Positions 34,701-43,478 of a stretch of DNA of 43,589 nucleotides are shown here, in pieces. The DNA is from Deltaproteobacteria bacterium (GTDB taxonomy: Bacteria > Desulfobacterota > Binatia > UBA12015). Numbering within the stretch: position 1 is the first letter of the stretch; each line of letters opens with the position of its first letter. The DNA is taken from positions 1-43,589 of the forward strand of contig VGTK01000023.1 of assembly GCA_016874715.1 (NCBI GenBank). Reading direction: 5' to 3'. Position numbers and translations under genes: made by a program. The notes beneath the pieces were generated by a model that worked only from the letters and a program-made list of their open reading frames with translations, had not been told where the DNA came from and ran no database searches.

Positions 34701-36083
34701 ATGACCCCTGTCCTCCGGGCCCGCCCGCGGACGGCCACGCTCCGTCACGCTGGCGTCGCTCGCGCGTCGCTCGTCGCCGCCGTCGCACTGATCGCAGCCC
34801 ATGCGCACGCAGCACCGCCGCGCTGCGACATCGCCCTGCAGAACAACGTCTGTCTCGAGGCCAATCCGAACTGCCCCGCGGTCGCGTCGCCGGTGGGCGT
34901 GAGCCGGGGCGACTGGCCGGTCTTCCAGGGCAACGTCCAGCACACCGGGCAGAGCCCGGTCAACGGCCCGACGTGCAACGCGTCGATCTGGAGCACGCGC
35001 CTCGTCGGGCGCATTCTCAGCTCACCCGTCCTGGCCGAGGGCAATCGCGGCAAGCCCCGGGGGCTGTTCGTGCCGGTCGGCAAGGCGCCGATCTGAGCAC
35101 TCGATCCGGCGACCGGCACGATCCGCTGGTGCGGCACCGACAACGAGGGGAAGCGCGCCGATCGATCGTCGCCGGTGATCGGCAACGGCGACTTTGCTTA
35201 CATCGGCACGCGCGACAACGACATGTGGGCGATCCATATCCCGCCCCGCGGCGGCTCCCTCGGACACGTCGCGTGGCGGCAGAAGGTGTGCACCGACGGT
35301 GACATCACGGTGCCGCCGATCATCGGTGGCGACGGGCTGGTCTACATGGCGTCCGACTCGCTCGGCGCGGGCACGCTGATGGCGATGTGCCCGGGACCGA
35401 CACGGCAGGTGAAGTGGTGCCTGAACCCGGTCGGCGGCGGCATCCGCAACGCGTCGCCGGCGCTGAGCCCGAGCGGCGACGCGCTCTACGTCACCGTCGC
35501 GGGCGGCGTGCTCGGTGCGTACCAGCCGCAGACCGGAGCGCTCCTGTGGGAGGCCGAGCTCGAGAAGAAGGGACGCGTCGGCCGCAACGCGAACCTCGCG
35601 CCGGTGGTCGATCCGAACACGGGGCGCATCTACGTCGGCCTCCGGCAGGGGCTGTGGGCGGTCGATCCGCCGACGACGCCCGGCGGCAGCCCGACGCGCA
35701 CGCGCTTTCTCGACACGCGCGGTGCGGGCCAGCGCCTCGAGGCGCCGGCCGCGCTGGATCTCGTGCGCGGCCGTGTGATCGTCGGTGCGTCGAAGGGCCC
35801 GGCGAGCACGCTGTACGCACTCGACACCGCAGGGAACGTGCTGTGGCAGCGCAGCGACCTCGGACGCGGGCGCTTCCAGAACAACCCGCCCGTCGTCGAC
35901 GCGGCGGGGCGCATCTACGTCGCTCTCGACAAGAGCCTCATCGCGCTGAATCCCGACGGCACGAACCTCTGGCGGAGCGAGTTCTCGTCGAAGCTGCCGT
36001 CGTCGCCGATCCTCGCGGAAGGGCGACTCTACGTCGGGACGACGAACGGGCAGGTTCACGCGATCGGCGGCTGCCCCCCCTGA
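34701..36083 (+). pseudogene. Exported PQQ-type beta-propeller protein interrupted by an in-frame TGA
   Basis: The ATG at 34701 (AAGGAA upstream) opens a signal peptide (ALIAAHAHAAPP) and a Cys-containing mature N-terminus with a propeller blade (DWPVFQGNVQHTGQSPV). After 131 codons a TGA occurs at 35094-35096. The same frame continues open for 328 further sense codons. The sequence across the stop reads GKAPI-stop-ALDPATGTIRW, a standard PQQ-like blade in which the residue before ALDPATG is normally aromatic, so TGG (Trp) to TGA is the simplest explanation. Later blades include GRIYVGLRQGLWAVDPP, STLYALDTAGNVLWQRSD, GRIYVALDKSLIALNPDGTN and the last GRLYVGTTNGQVHAIGG. A nonsense mutation, readthrough, or base error are all possible. 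Confidence 0.85.
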
Positions 36084-36306
36084 CCGGATTCCGGGCGGGT
36101 GCCGGCCCCGTCGCGCCATCGGGGGCGGCGCGGTGTGCGAGCGCCCGTTGCAGGTGCTTCGAGCTTGACGCCGTGCCCGGGCGGCGGTCGGCGACGACGT
36201 TGCCCGTCGGGGCGTCATCGTCTACGGAGTCGCAGGTCCGGACCGGCCCACCGTGCGCGGCGTCCGGCGCGCACCTCCAGACAGCCCGAGAGCAGGAGAG
36301 CCCCCG

Positions 36307-37356
36307 ATGCGCAGTCCCAAGCACTTCTTCCAACCGCTCGCGGTCGGTGCGCCGACCCCCCTGCGCGAGGTGCCGTTCAAGCCCTCGCGGATGATCCACT
36401 TCTTCGACCCCTCGAACGAGAAGATGGCGGCGAAGGTCCCGGACATCGCGAAGAAGACCGACGTGCTGCTGGGCAACCTCGAGGACGCGATCGCTGCCGA
36501 CAACAAGCTCGCCGCCCGCCACGGTCTGATCCGCATCGCGAGGAGCGTCGACTTCGGCGACACCCAGCTCTGGACGCGCATCAACAGCCTCGATTCCCCG
36601 TGGGCGCTCGACGACCTGACCGAGCTGGTGACGAACATCGGCGACAAGCTCGAGGTCATCATGGTGCCGAAGGTCGAGGGGGCGTGGGACATCCACTACG
36701 TGGACCGCCTGCTGGCCCAGCTCGAGGCGCGCGCCGGTCTGAAGAAGCCGCTCCTCGTCCACGCGATCCTCGAGACCGCGGCGGGCGTGGCGAACGTCGA
36801 GGAGATCTGCGCTGCGTCGCCGCGCATGCAGGGCCTGTCGCTCGGCCCGGCCGATCTCGCGGCGTCGCGCCGCATGAAGACCACGCGCGTCGGCGGCGGA
36901 CACCCGGGCTACGTCGTGCGCGCCGATCCCGATCCGGCGAATCCCGAAGCGGTGCGTCCCGCGGTGCAGCAGGATCTCTGGCACTACACGGTCGCGCGCA
37001 TGGTCGACGCGTGCGTCGCGAACGGCATCCTGCCGTACTACGGCCCGTTCGCAGACATCCGGGACACGGTCGCGTGCGAGGACCAGTTCCGCAACGCCTT
37101 CCTGCTCGGCTGCGTCGGCGCGTGGTCGCTGCATCCCGTGCAGCTCGACATCGCGCGCAAGGTGTTCAGCCCGCCGGTCGACGAGGTGCTGTGGTCGAAG
37201 AAGGTCATCGAGGCGATGGGCGACGGCACCGGTGCGGTGATGATCGACGGCAAGATGCAGGACGACGCCACGTTCAAGCAGTGTCAGGTCATGGTCCACC
37301 TCGCCGAGATGCTCGCGGCGAAGGATCCCGAGCTGAAGGTCTCCTACCAGCTCTGA
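36307..37356 (+). CDS. HpcH/HpaI aldolase/citrate lyase family protein (malyl-CoA lyase-like)
   Basis: This is a 349-residue protein starting at the ATG at 36307 with an AGGAGAG site; an in-frame extension to 36253 lacks support. The TIM-barrel family signatures are visible: [20 protein letters not shown] near the N-terminus, LLGNLEDAI with the conserved Glu-Asp, [19 protein letters not shown] with the conserved Arg, [33 protein letters not shown] and [12 protein letters not shown]. Homologues of this length are (S)-malyl-CoA/beta-methylmalyl-CoA lyases or related lyases, which cleave malyl-CoA to acetyl-CoA and glyoxylate. The specific substrate is inferred only. Downstream methylmalonyl-CoA and acyl-CoA dehydrogenase genes are consistent with this theme. 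Confidence 0.9.
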   Translation: MRSPKHFFQPLAVGAPTPLREVPFKPSRMIHFFDPSNEKMAAKVPDIAKKTDVLLGNLEDAIAADNKLAARHGLIRIARSVDFGDTQLWTRINSLDSPWALDDLTELVTNIGDKLEVIMVPKVEGAWDIHYVDRLLAQLEARAGLKKPLLVHAILETAAGVANVEEICAASPRMQGLSLGPADLAASRRMKTTRVGGGHPGYVVRADPDPANPEAVRPAVQQDLWHYTVARMVDACVANGILPYYGPFADIRDTVACEDQFRNAFLLGCVGAWSLHPVQLDIARKVFSPPVDEVLWSKKVIEAMGDGTGAVMIDGKMQDDATFKQCQVMVHLAEMLAAKDPELKVSYQL

Positions 37357-37433
37357 GGCTCTCGACGAGCTCGGTTCGTCCCCGCCGCTCCGTCCCGTGA
37401 GTGACGGGCTCCGACGCCGTCGAGCCGTGCAAC

Positions 37434-37448
37434 CGGCGAGGCTCGCCG
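37434..37448. terminator. Hairpin between convergent aldolase and dehydrogenase genes
   Basis: CGGCGA pairs with TCGCCG around GGC. It lies 77 nt past the aldolase stop and 38 nt past the acyl-CoA dehydrogenase stop. A modest stem; weak terminator candidate. Confidence 0.35.
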
Positions 37449-37486
37449 TCGCGGTGGGCGAGGGCGCACGTGCCCCCCTCGTCGCG

Positions 37487-38512
37487 CTAGCTGCGGTCGG
37501 CAGGCACGCCGAACGACCACAGATCGACGCCGGGACGCGAGAGCATCGCGGTGAGCCGCGCGTCCCACTCGCGCACCGAGCCGAACTCCGCGCGCCACGC
37601 GAGGATCGGCTTGCTGTACTCGTGCAGCCGGTGCTCGAGCGTCGTGCCGATCGCGCCGTGCACCTGGTGCGCGTTGCGCACGGTGACCGAGGCCGCGTGT
37701 CCGACGACCGAGCGCGCGATCGCGACCGCGAGCTCGACCCGGTCGAGGCTGCCGTGCCCGGACGCCATCTCGAAGACCGCCGCCTCGACCGCCGCGTTGG
37801 CGAGCGCGGTCTCGCTCGCGATGTCCGCGACGAGGTGCTGGATCGCCTGGAACTTCGCCAGCGCGCGGCCGAACTGGACACGCTCGGTCACGTACTGACC
37901 GGACATCGCGAGCAGGCGCTCCATCGCGCCCGCCGACTGCACGGCGCGCGCGAGTGCGCCGCGCAGGTCGTACGCGCGCACGCTCTCGGCGGAGATCCTT
38001 GCCGACGCGTGCTTCGCGAGGTCGATGCGCACGCCGTCGGTCGGCCTGCCCGCGAGGTCGCGGCCGGGCGTGAGCGCGACGTCGGCGACCGGAACGTCCG
38101 CGACGCGCCAGCCGTCGGCCGACTCCCGGAGGACCGCGACGCGATCGACAGCGGACGCCCAAGGAACTTCCGACGCCGCACCGAAGGCGTCCACGACGCA
38201 CGACGTGCGAATCAACGACGGATCGTCGGGCAGCCCGGCCTGCTCGATGAGCCATCCCGCGAGGACGTCGTTCTCCGCGACGGGTACGGCAGCGGCGTGG
38301 CGTCCTGCCGCGCGCAGCAGGCCCGCGGCCTCGATCCATCCGGCCCCGGTTGCCGCGGAGGTGAGGCGCGTGAGGCCGAGCTCCGCGAGCGTGGACCACA
38401 GCACGCGGTCGAAGTGCAGATCGGTCGATCCTTCCCGCAACCCCGCGGCGGTGGAGAAGACCTGCTCCAGCGTCTGCTCGAGCTGCGCGTCGATGCGTGC
38501 GGCGTCGCTCAT
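37487..38512 (-). CDS. Acyl-CoA dehydrogenase, smaller partner subunit
   Basis: This is a 341-residue acyl-CoA dehydrogenase-fold protein from the ATG at 38512. An in-frame ATG at 38542 would add the repeat-derived N-terminus MSYVAHGAPQ. The C-terminal domain is clear: YVTERVQFGRALAKFQAIQHL, then QVHGAIGTTLEHRLHEYSKP. The middle part is divergent and short, and the usual mid-domain FAD/substrate segments are hard to see. In FadE26-FadE27 or FadE28-FadE29-like systems two adjacent genes encode an alpha2beta2 dehydrogenase in which one subunit has lost part of the active site. The 341-residue size beside a 384-residue paralogue fits that pattern, but this is inference. A tandem minicistron array separates the two genes. 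Confidence 0.85.
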   Translation of the reverse strand: MSDAARIDAQLEQTLEQVFSTAAGLREGSTDLHFDRVLWSTLAELGLTRLTSAATGAGWIEAAGLLRAAGRHAAAVPVAENDVLAGWLIEQAGLPDDPSLIRTSCVVDAFGAASEVPWASAVDRVAVLRESADGWRVADVPVADVALTPGRDLAGRPTDGVRIDLAKHASARISAESVRAYDLRGALARAVQSAGAMERLLAMSGQYVTERVQFGRALAKFQAIQHLVADIASETALANAAVEAAVFEMASGHGSLDRVELAVAIARSVVGHAASVTVRNAHQVHGAIGTTLEHRLHEYSKPILAWRAEFGSVREWDARLTAMLSRPGVDLWSFGVPADRS

Positions 38513-38692
38513 TTGCGGCGCCCCGTGTGCGACGTAGCTCATTTACGGAGCCCCGTGTGCGACGTAGCTCATTTACGGCGCCCCGTGTGCGACGTAGCTC
38601 ATTTACGGAGCCCCGTGTGCGACGTAGCTCATTTACGGAGCCCCGTGTGCGACGTAGCTCATTTACGGAGCCCCGTGTGCAGCGTCGGCCAT
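38507..38692 (-). repeat. Tandem 30-bp repeat forming a chain of minicistrons
   Basis: A 30-bp unit is repeated six times between the two dehydrogenase genes. Read on the minus strand, each unit is ATG-AGC-TAC-GTC-GCA-CAC plus GGG-GC(T/G)-CCG and then TAA directly followed by the next ATG. Units run 38692-38663 (variant MADAAHGAP-stop), 38662-38633, 38632-38603, 38602-38573 and 38572-38543 (all MSYVAHGAP-stop). The last, 38542-38513, has CAA in place of TAA and reads into the dehydrogenase (MSYVAHGAPQ then MSDAARID). The first ATG overlaps the upstream dehydrogenase stop in TGATG. Units 38602-38573 and 38542-38513 share GCG where the others have GCT. A weak 4-bp GCTC/GAGC stem places the TAAAT junction in its loop. 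Confidence 0.9.
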
Positions 38693-39846
38693 CAGCGCAG
38701 CCCCAGCCCGCGCGCGATCACGCCGCGCAGGATCTCGTTGGTGCCGCCGCGCAGGGTGAAGCCCGGACGGCTGAGCAGCGCGGTCGCCGTCATCTCGCGC
38801 AGGCGCGCGAGCCCGTCGTCGGCTTGTCCCGTCGCGACCGAGAGCGACGCCAGCTCCGCGACGTCGCCTTCGGTCGCGGTGCCGAGCACCTTGACGATCG
38901 CGGCTTCCTGATCCGTCGGACGCCCGCTCGACAGCGCGTCGGCGACCGAGACCGACATCTGGTGCAACGCCATGATCCGCGCGAACGTCCGTCCCAGCTC
39001 GGGGTCGGGCGCGAGGTCGCCCCGCTGCGTCGCCGACGCCATCTCCGACAGCACCGCGACCGTCGACAGCAGTCGTTCGGGACCGCTGCGCTCGTAGCTG
39101 AGCTCCGAGGTCACCTGCTTCCAGCCGTCGCCCTCGCGGCCGAGGAGCATCGCGTCCGGCACGAAGACGTTGTCGAAGAAGACCTGGTTGAAGTGGTGGT
39201 GCCCGTTCATCGAAACGATCGGGCGGATGTCGATGCCGGGCGAGTCGAGCGCCACGATGAACTGGCTGAGACCCGCGTGCCGGTGCTCGGGGTCGAGCGG
39301 TGCGGAGCGCGCGAGCACGATGAACCAGTGCGAGCGGTGCGCGCCCGACGTCCAGATCTTCGAGCCCGTGAGGTGCCAGCCGCCGTCGACCTTGACGGCC
39401 TTCGTGCGAACGCTCGCCAGGTCGGAGCCCGAGTCCGGCTCGCTCATGCCGATCGCAAAGAAGACCTCGCCTGTCGCGATCCCGGGCAGGAGCTTGCGCC
39501 GCTGCTCCCCCGAGCCGAACTTCATCAGCGACGGACCGATCTGGCGATCGGAGATCCAGTGCGCGGCGAGCGGCGCGCCGGCGGCGAGCAGCTCCTCGGT
39601 GACGACGAAGCGCTCGAGGAAGGTGCGTCCGTGTCCGCCGTACTCGACGGGGATCGTCATGCCGAGCCAGCCGCGTGCGGCGAGCCGGCGGCTGAAGGCC
39701 TCGTCCCAGCTGTTCAGCCAGCAGTCGACGGCGGGCACGAAGCCCCCCGACGCAATCTCCTCGCGGATGAACGCGCGCACGTCGGCGCGCAGTGCGCGGA
39801 GCGCGGCGCTCTCCTGAATGTGCTGGGCGGCCGGTGCGAACGACAT
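38692..39846 (-). CDS. Acyl-CoA dehydrogenase, larger subunit
   Basis: This is a 384-residue acyl-CoA dehydrogenase of normal length. N-terminal helices are followed by the FAD-binding mid-domain (FFAIGMSEPDSGSDLASVRT, then VDGGWHLTGSKIWTSGAH), and the C-terminal domain contains LSYERSGPERLLSTVAVLSE and the closing FAD motif RPGFTLRGGTNEILRGVIA. It is predicted to oxidise an acyl-CoA at the alpha-beta position with FAD. Its TGA stop overlaps the first minicistron ATG. The MpaB gene lies 85 bp upstream on the same strand. It probably pairs with the smaller dehydrogenase downstream. Confidence 0.93.
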   Translation of the reverse strand: MSFAPAAQHIQESAALRALRADVRAFIREEIASGGFVPAVDCWLNSWDEAFSRRLAARGWLGMTIPVEYGGHGRTFLERFVVTEELLAAGAPLAAHWISDRQIGPSLMKFGSGEQRRKLLPGIATGEVFFAIGMSEPDSGSDLASVRTKAVKVDGGWHLTGSKIWTSGAHRSHWFIVLARSAPLDPEHRHAGLSQFIVALDSPGIDIRPIVSMNGHHHFNQVFFDNVFVPDAMLLGREGDGWKQVTSELSYERSGPERLLSTVAVLSEMASATQRGDLAPDPELGRTFARIMALHQMSVSVADALSSGRPTDQEAAIVKVLGTATEGDVAELASLSVATGQADDGLARLREMTATALLSRPGFTLRGGTNEILRGVIARGLGLR

Positions 39847-39931
39847 CGTGCTCTCGGATCTCCGGAAGTCTCGCGGCTCTCGTCGATGGATGCGCCGGTT
39901 CGGGAATCGGGCAAGCCCGGCGCCGGGCGCG

Positions 39932-41248
39932 TCAGGCGGCGGCCGCGGTCGGACGGTATTTCGACGCGTCGGTGGTGAAGCGCGCGTGGCCCAGTCCCGC
40001 GATCAGCTGCTCGACGCGCTTCTCGAGGATCCACGACGCGACGTCGCGCACCCCCGGGATCATCTCGGCGATCTCGAACGCCTTCACCTGCAGCGCGATG
40101 CCTGCGCCCACGAGCCCACCGATCACCACGTCGTCGGTGCCGATCTCGATGCCCATCCTGGCGGCGAGCGAGCGGTCGCCGCCGAGGAAGTGCTGCACGA
40201 AGACCAGCTTCGCGAAGCGGCGCTCCAGCTGGTCGTGCAGCTGGCTCGCGTAGCTGTCGTCCTGCGGCAGGTAGGCCGACAGCGTGGCGCGGATCAGCGA
40301 GCCGCAAACCTCGTCGTCGAAGCTCTCGCGCAGCGTGGTGTTGCGCGCGGTCATCATGCGGACGATGCCCTCGGGAGTGTCGGCGAGGAGATCCTCGGGC
40401 AGGCCGAGCAGGAAGCAGCGGTAGCGCGCGAGCTCGACCTGCGCGCGCTCGCCCGGCGTGAACGCGCGACGCCCCTCGCTCAGCATGCGGAAGGCGAGCA
40501 GGAAGATCGGGATCAGGCCCGCCGGCATCTGGTCGACCTGCGGGATCGGCACGCCGTAGACCTCCGCGTCCCAGCGTCCCGAGCGCAGGACGTTCACGCG
40601 GACCATGGAGTGCATCAGCCGCACCATCGCGGCGGCCTTGAAGCCCTCGCCGTGACGATCGAGCGCGCCGGGCAGCACGGTGCAGGCGAAGAAGTGTGCG
40701 GTCTCGCGGACGCGGCGCGCCGCGGTCTGGTTGCTGAGCGTGCCGGTCATCGCCATGGGCAGCGCCGAGTACTTGTTGAGGAAGGTCGCGATGAATGCAC
40801 CGCGGATCGCGAACGGCGAGATGTTCGCGGTCGCGTTCAGGTCGAGTCGCGCGCCCTCGCGCACCATGTCCATGTCGACCCAGTCGGGGATGCGCTCCAT
40901 GTCGCGGATGAAGGCGACCAGCTCCGGCGGTGCGCCGGCCACGTTCTCGACACCCCGCGCGCACGCCTCCTGGAGCATGTCGGTGAGTCGCCGGAACGGG
41001 ATCTTCGGCATCAGCGCCGCGTAGGCGTCGGCGACGACGTCGCCGAGCATGGTGTAGGCGCGGACCAGCTCGAGCTCGTTGTCGGTCATCGCAACGCCCA
41101 TCGGCGCGCGGTCCTTGATGATCGCCTGCGACGCGTCCTCGGTCCAGCGCTCGGGCATGCGCTCGAAGTCGATGCGGCCGTAGAGCTCGGGGAGGGCCGT
41201 CTTCTGGGCGGCGACGCGGGCGCGGACCTGTTCGAGAGCTGGGGTCAT
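39932..41248 (-). CDS. Oxygenase MpaB family protein (DUF2236)
   Basis: This is a 438-residue protein from the ATG at 41248, which has GAGGAAGCC directly before it. Family features are the helical core with RVRETAHFFACTVLPGALDRHGEGFKAAAMVRLMHSMVR (about residues 169-207, in two linked motifs), which supplies conserved Arg, Thr and His residues linked to heme b binding, and VYGVPIPQVDQMPAGLIPIF after it. Relatives include the rubber oxygenase Lcp and fungal MpaB, which cleave C=C bonds. The substrate here is unknown; its position next to acyl-CoA dehydrogenases suggests a lipid or isoprenoid substrate. No signal peptide is evident. Confidence 0.87.
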   Translation of the reverse strand: MTPALEQVRARVAAQKTALPELYGRIDFERMPERWTEDASQAIIKDRAPMGVAMTDNELELVRAYTMLGDVVADAYAALMPKIPFRRLTDMLQEACARGVENVAGAPPELVAFIRDMERIPDWVDMDMVREGARLDLNATANISPFAIRGAFIATFLNKYSALPMAMTGTLSNQTAARRVRETAHFFACTVLPGALDRHGEGFKAAAMVRLMHSMVRVNVLRSGRWDAEVYGVPIPQVDQMPAGLIPIFLLAFRMLSEGRRAFTPGERAQVELARYRCFLLGLPEDLLADTPEGIVRMMTARNTTLRESFDDEVCGSLIRATLSAYLPQDDSYASQLHDQLERRFAKLVFVQHFLGGDRSLAARMGIEIGTDDVVIGGLVGAGIALQVKAFEIAEMIPGVRDVASWILEKRVEQLIAGLGHARFTTDASKYRPTAAAA

Positions 41249-41345
41249 GGCTTCCTCGGGACGCTCGGATGCCCAGCGGCGGGCGGCGCGTCGGTCCCCA
41301 ATGGAATACGCGATCGACGCGCCGTTTCCTAGCCCGCCGATCGGG

Positions 41346-42167
41346 TCAGCTCTTGCCGCCGTCCGCCGCCATCTTCGTCGCGTAGCCTGCCCGGACGAGG
41401 GCCGACATCTGCTCGAACAGGGACTCCGGGTCCTTCCGGCGTAGCATCGCGGCGTCGTGCTCGAAGCCGGCGGCGAGGATCAGCTCGGGCTTGCCCGCCT
41501 CGATGGCGGCCAGCATGGCGGCCGCCGCCTCGTCGGGCGGCATCCCGCCGTCGATCGCGGTATCGCTGACGCCGCGTCGCGACCCGTCGGCGAGGAGCGC
41601 GTTCTTCGCCACGTCGGTCTGCACCGAGCCGGGCGCGATCACGTGGACGTGGATGCCGAGGTGAGCGTTCTCTGCCCGGACCGCGTCGTGGTAGCCGACG
41701 AGCCCGTGCTTGGCGGCGCTGTACGCGGAGCGCAGCGGCACGCCGACGAAGCCGGCGACGCTCGAGATCGCGACGATGCGGCCACCGCCCGCCTGCACCA
41801 TGCGCGGCAGGAGGGCCTGCGTGAGCGCGATCGGGGCCAGCAGGTCGACCGCGATCAGCTTCTCGTAGACCGCGAACGTGGTGTCGACCGCGAGCGAGCG
41901 CTGCGAGATGCCGGCGTTGTTGACCAGCCCGTCGATGCGGCCCTGCCACTGCCACGCGCGTTCCGCGAGGCCGGGGATCGCGCCGAGGTCGGTCGCCTCG
42001 AACGGGACGATGAGGGTATCGCGACAGGCCTCGGCGACCGTCTCCAGAGCAGCGACGTTGCGGCCCGAGAGCACGAGCGACGCACCGCGCGCGGCGAGCG
42101 CGCGCGCGAGGGCCGCACCGATTCCCGACGAGGCTCCGGTGATCCACCAGCACTGGTTCTCGAACAT
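41346..42167 (-). CDS. Short-chain dehydrogenase/reductase
   Basis: This is a 273-residue classical SDR. The ATG at 42167 has an ideal GGAGGATCG site. Cofactor motif TGASSGIG is at residues 10-17, NNAG follows in GLVNNAGISQRSL, catalytic Ser is in ISSVAGF, and YSAAK supplies Tyr and Lys. The C-terminal IAPGSVQTDVAKNALL is typical of substrate-closing loops. The acidic/basic balance after beta-2 (SGRNVAAL) favours NADP(H). The substrate is unassigned. It lies between meaB and mpaB on the same strand. Confidence 0.93.
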   Translation of the reverse strand: MFENQCWWITGASSGIGAALARALAARGASLVLSGRNVAALETVAEACRDTLIVPFEATDLGAIPGLAERAWQWQGRIDGLVNNAGISQRSLAVDTTFAVYEKLIAVDLLAPIALTQALLPRMVQAGGGRIVAISSVAGFVGVPLRSAYSAAKHGLVGYHDAVRAENAHLGIHVHVIAPGSVQTDVAKNALLADGSRRGVSDTAIDGGMPPDEAAAAMLAAIEAGKPELILAAGFEHDAAMLRRKDPESLFEQMSALVRAGYATKMAADGGKS

Positions 42168-42434
42168 CGATCCTCCGTGGTCCGTGTGTGCCCGCCGCCG
42201 AACGCTCGACCACAGGCGTAGTGGTCCGCCCCGCGCCGGTCGAACGCACGGAAGCGTCCGTCCGCGTCGCCCGGCGGGGTGGCGCTGGCGGTGCCGTCAC
42301 GGCGATCCGGCGCGAGGGAGCCGCCCTCGCTCGCCCTGTTCCCTTCCGCGGGGTGGTCGCGTCGCCTGGGATCTACCTCGAGCCGCGGGCGACGGCGGAA
42401 CAGGACATCCCCCGTACCTCGGCGGGCAGGTGGC

Positions 42435-43478
42435 TCAAGGCCGCAGCAGGGCCAGAAGCCGCCTCGCCCCTTCGGTCGGCGTGAGCCTTGCGTCGAGTAC
42501 CCCCGCTTCGATCTCGGGCAGTAGCTGCTTGACGTCGGCGCGGCCGAGGAATTCGCGCTTCAACCCGTCCTCGACCATCGACCAGAGCCAGCTGCGCTGC
42601 TGCTCGCGGCGCTTGTCGGCGAGCTCGCCGCAGCTCCCGAGGCTCGCGCGGTGCTCCTCGATCATCGCCCAGACCCGGTCCATCCCGTCGGCTTGCAGCG
42701 AGCTCACGGTGAGCACCCGCGGCTCCCAGCGCGCGCTTCGCGGGCGGAAGAACCGAAGCGCGCTCTGGAGCTCGGTCGCCGCACGCTGCGCTCGGGCGAC
42801 GTTCTCGCCGTCGGCCTTGTTGATCGCGAGACCGTCGGCGAGCTCCAGGATTCCCTTCTTGATGCCCTGCAGCTCGTCGCCCGCGCCGGCCAGCATCAGC
42901 ACGAGAAAGAAGTCGACCATCGACGCGACGGCATACTCCGACTGCCCGACGCCGACGGTCTCGACCAGGATGACGTCGTATCCTGCGGCCTCGCAGACCA
43001 GCATCGCCTCGCGCGTTCGCCTGGCGACCCCGCCCAGCGAACCGCTGGAGGGGCTTGGGCGGATGAAGGCTTCGGGTGCCACCGAGAGCCGCTGCATCCG
43101 CGTCTTGTCGCCGAGGATGCTGCCGCCGAAGCGCGCGCTCGACGGGTCGACGGCGAGCACGGCGACACGCTTGCCGGTGCCGATGAGGTGCAGGCCGAAC
43201 GCTTCGATGAACGTGCTCTTGCCCACACCCGGAACACCGCTGATGCCGACGCGTGCCGCCTGCCCGGTCGCGGGCAGGAGGACTTCCAGGAGCCGCTGCG
43301 CGGCCTCCTGGTGATCTGCGCGCGTGCTCTCGACCAGCGTGATCGCCTTGGCGAGCGAGCGGCGATTCCCCGCGCGCACGCCGTCTGCCAACGCTTCCAC
43401 GCTGGATGCGGGTGGAGCACCGGAGCGCGGTGCGGCGTCGGCCCGCGCCGGCTCGCGTGCCGCGGAACGCGGGCTCAC
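42435..43478 (-). CDS. meaB: Methylmalonyl-CoA mutase-associated GTPase MeaB
   Basis: This G-protein chaperone protects and reloads adenosylcobalamin in methylmalonyl-CoA mutase. It has 347 residues from the GTG at 43478. The Walker A motif is GISGVPGVGKSTFIEAFG (about residues 78-95), followed by VDPSSARFGGSILGDKTRM, the switch region EAAGYDVILVETVGVGQSE, and the base-recognition INKADGEN. The first 30 residues are a low-complexity Ala/Arg/Pro extension. The start overlaps the stop of the upstream mutase gene by four bases (GTGA), showing translational coupling with its client. Confidence 0.95.
   Translation of the reverse strand: MSPRSAAREPARADAAPRSGAPPASSVEALADGVRAGNRRSLAKAITLVESTRADHQEAAQRLLEVLLPATGQAARVGISGVPGVGKSTFIEAFGLHLIGTGKRVAVLAVDPSSARFGGSILGDKTRMQRLSVAPEAFIRPSPSSGSLGGVARRTREAMLVCEAAGYDVILVETVGVGQSEYAVASMVDFFLVLMLAGAGDELQGIKKGILELADGLAINKADGENVARAQRAATELQSALRFFRPRSARWEPRVLTVSSLQADGMDRVWAMIEEHRASLGSCGELADKRREQQRSWLWSMVEDGLKREFLGRADVKQLLPEIEAGVLDARLTPTEGARRLLALLRP

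Noticed and set aside
35094-35096. Selenocysteine codon
   Set aside because: The expected residue is aromatic, the downstream stem is short and not SECIS-like, and this protein type is not a known selenoprotein.
38507-38692. CRISPR array
   Set aside because: The 30-bp units are directly abutting with no spacers and no cas genes; they are a tandem duplication in coding register.
42168-42434. Short plus-strand frame between SDR and meaB
   Set aside because: No ribosome site, no motif and no periodic codon pattern that I could recognise; treated as non-coding.
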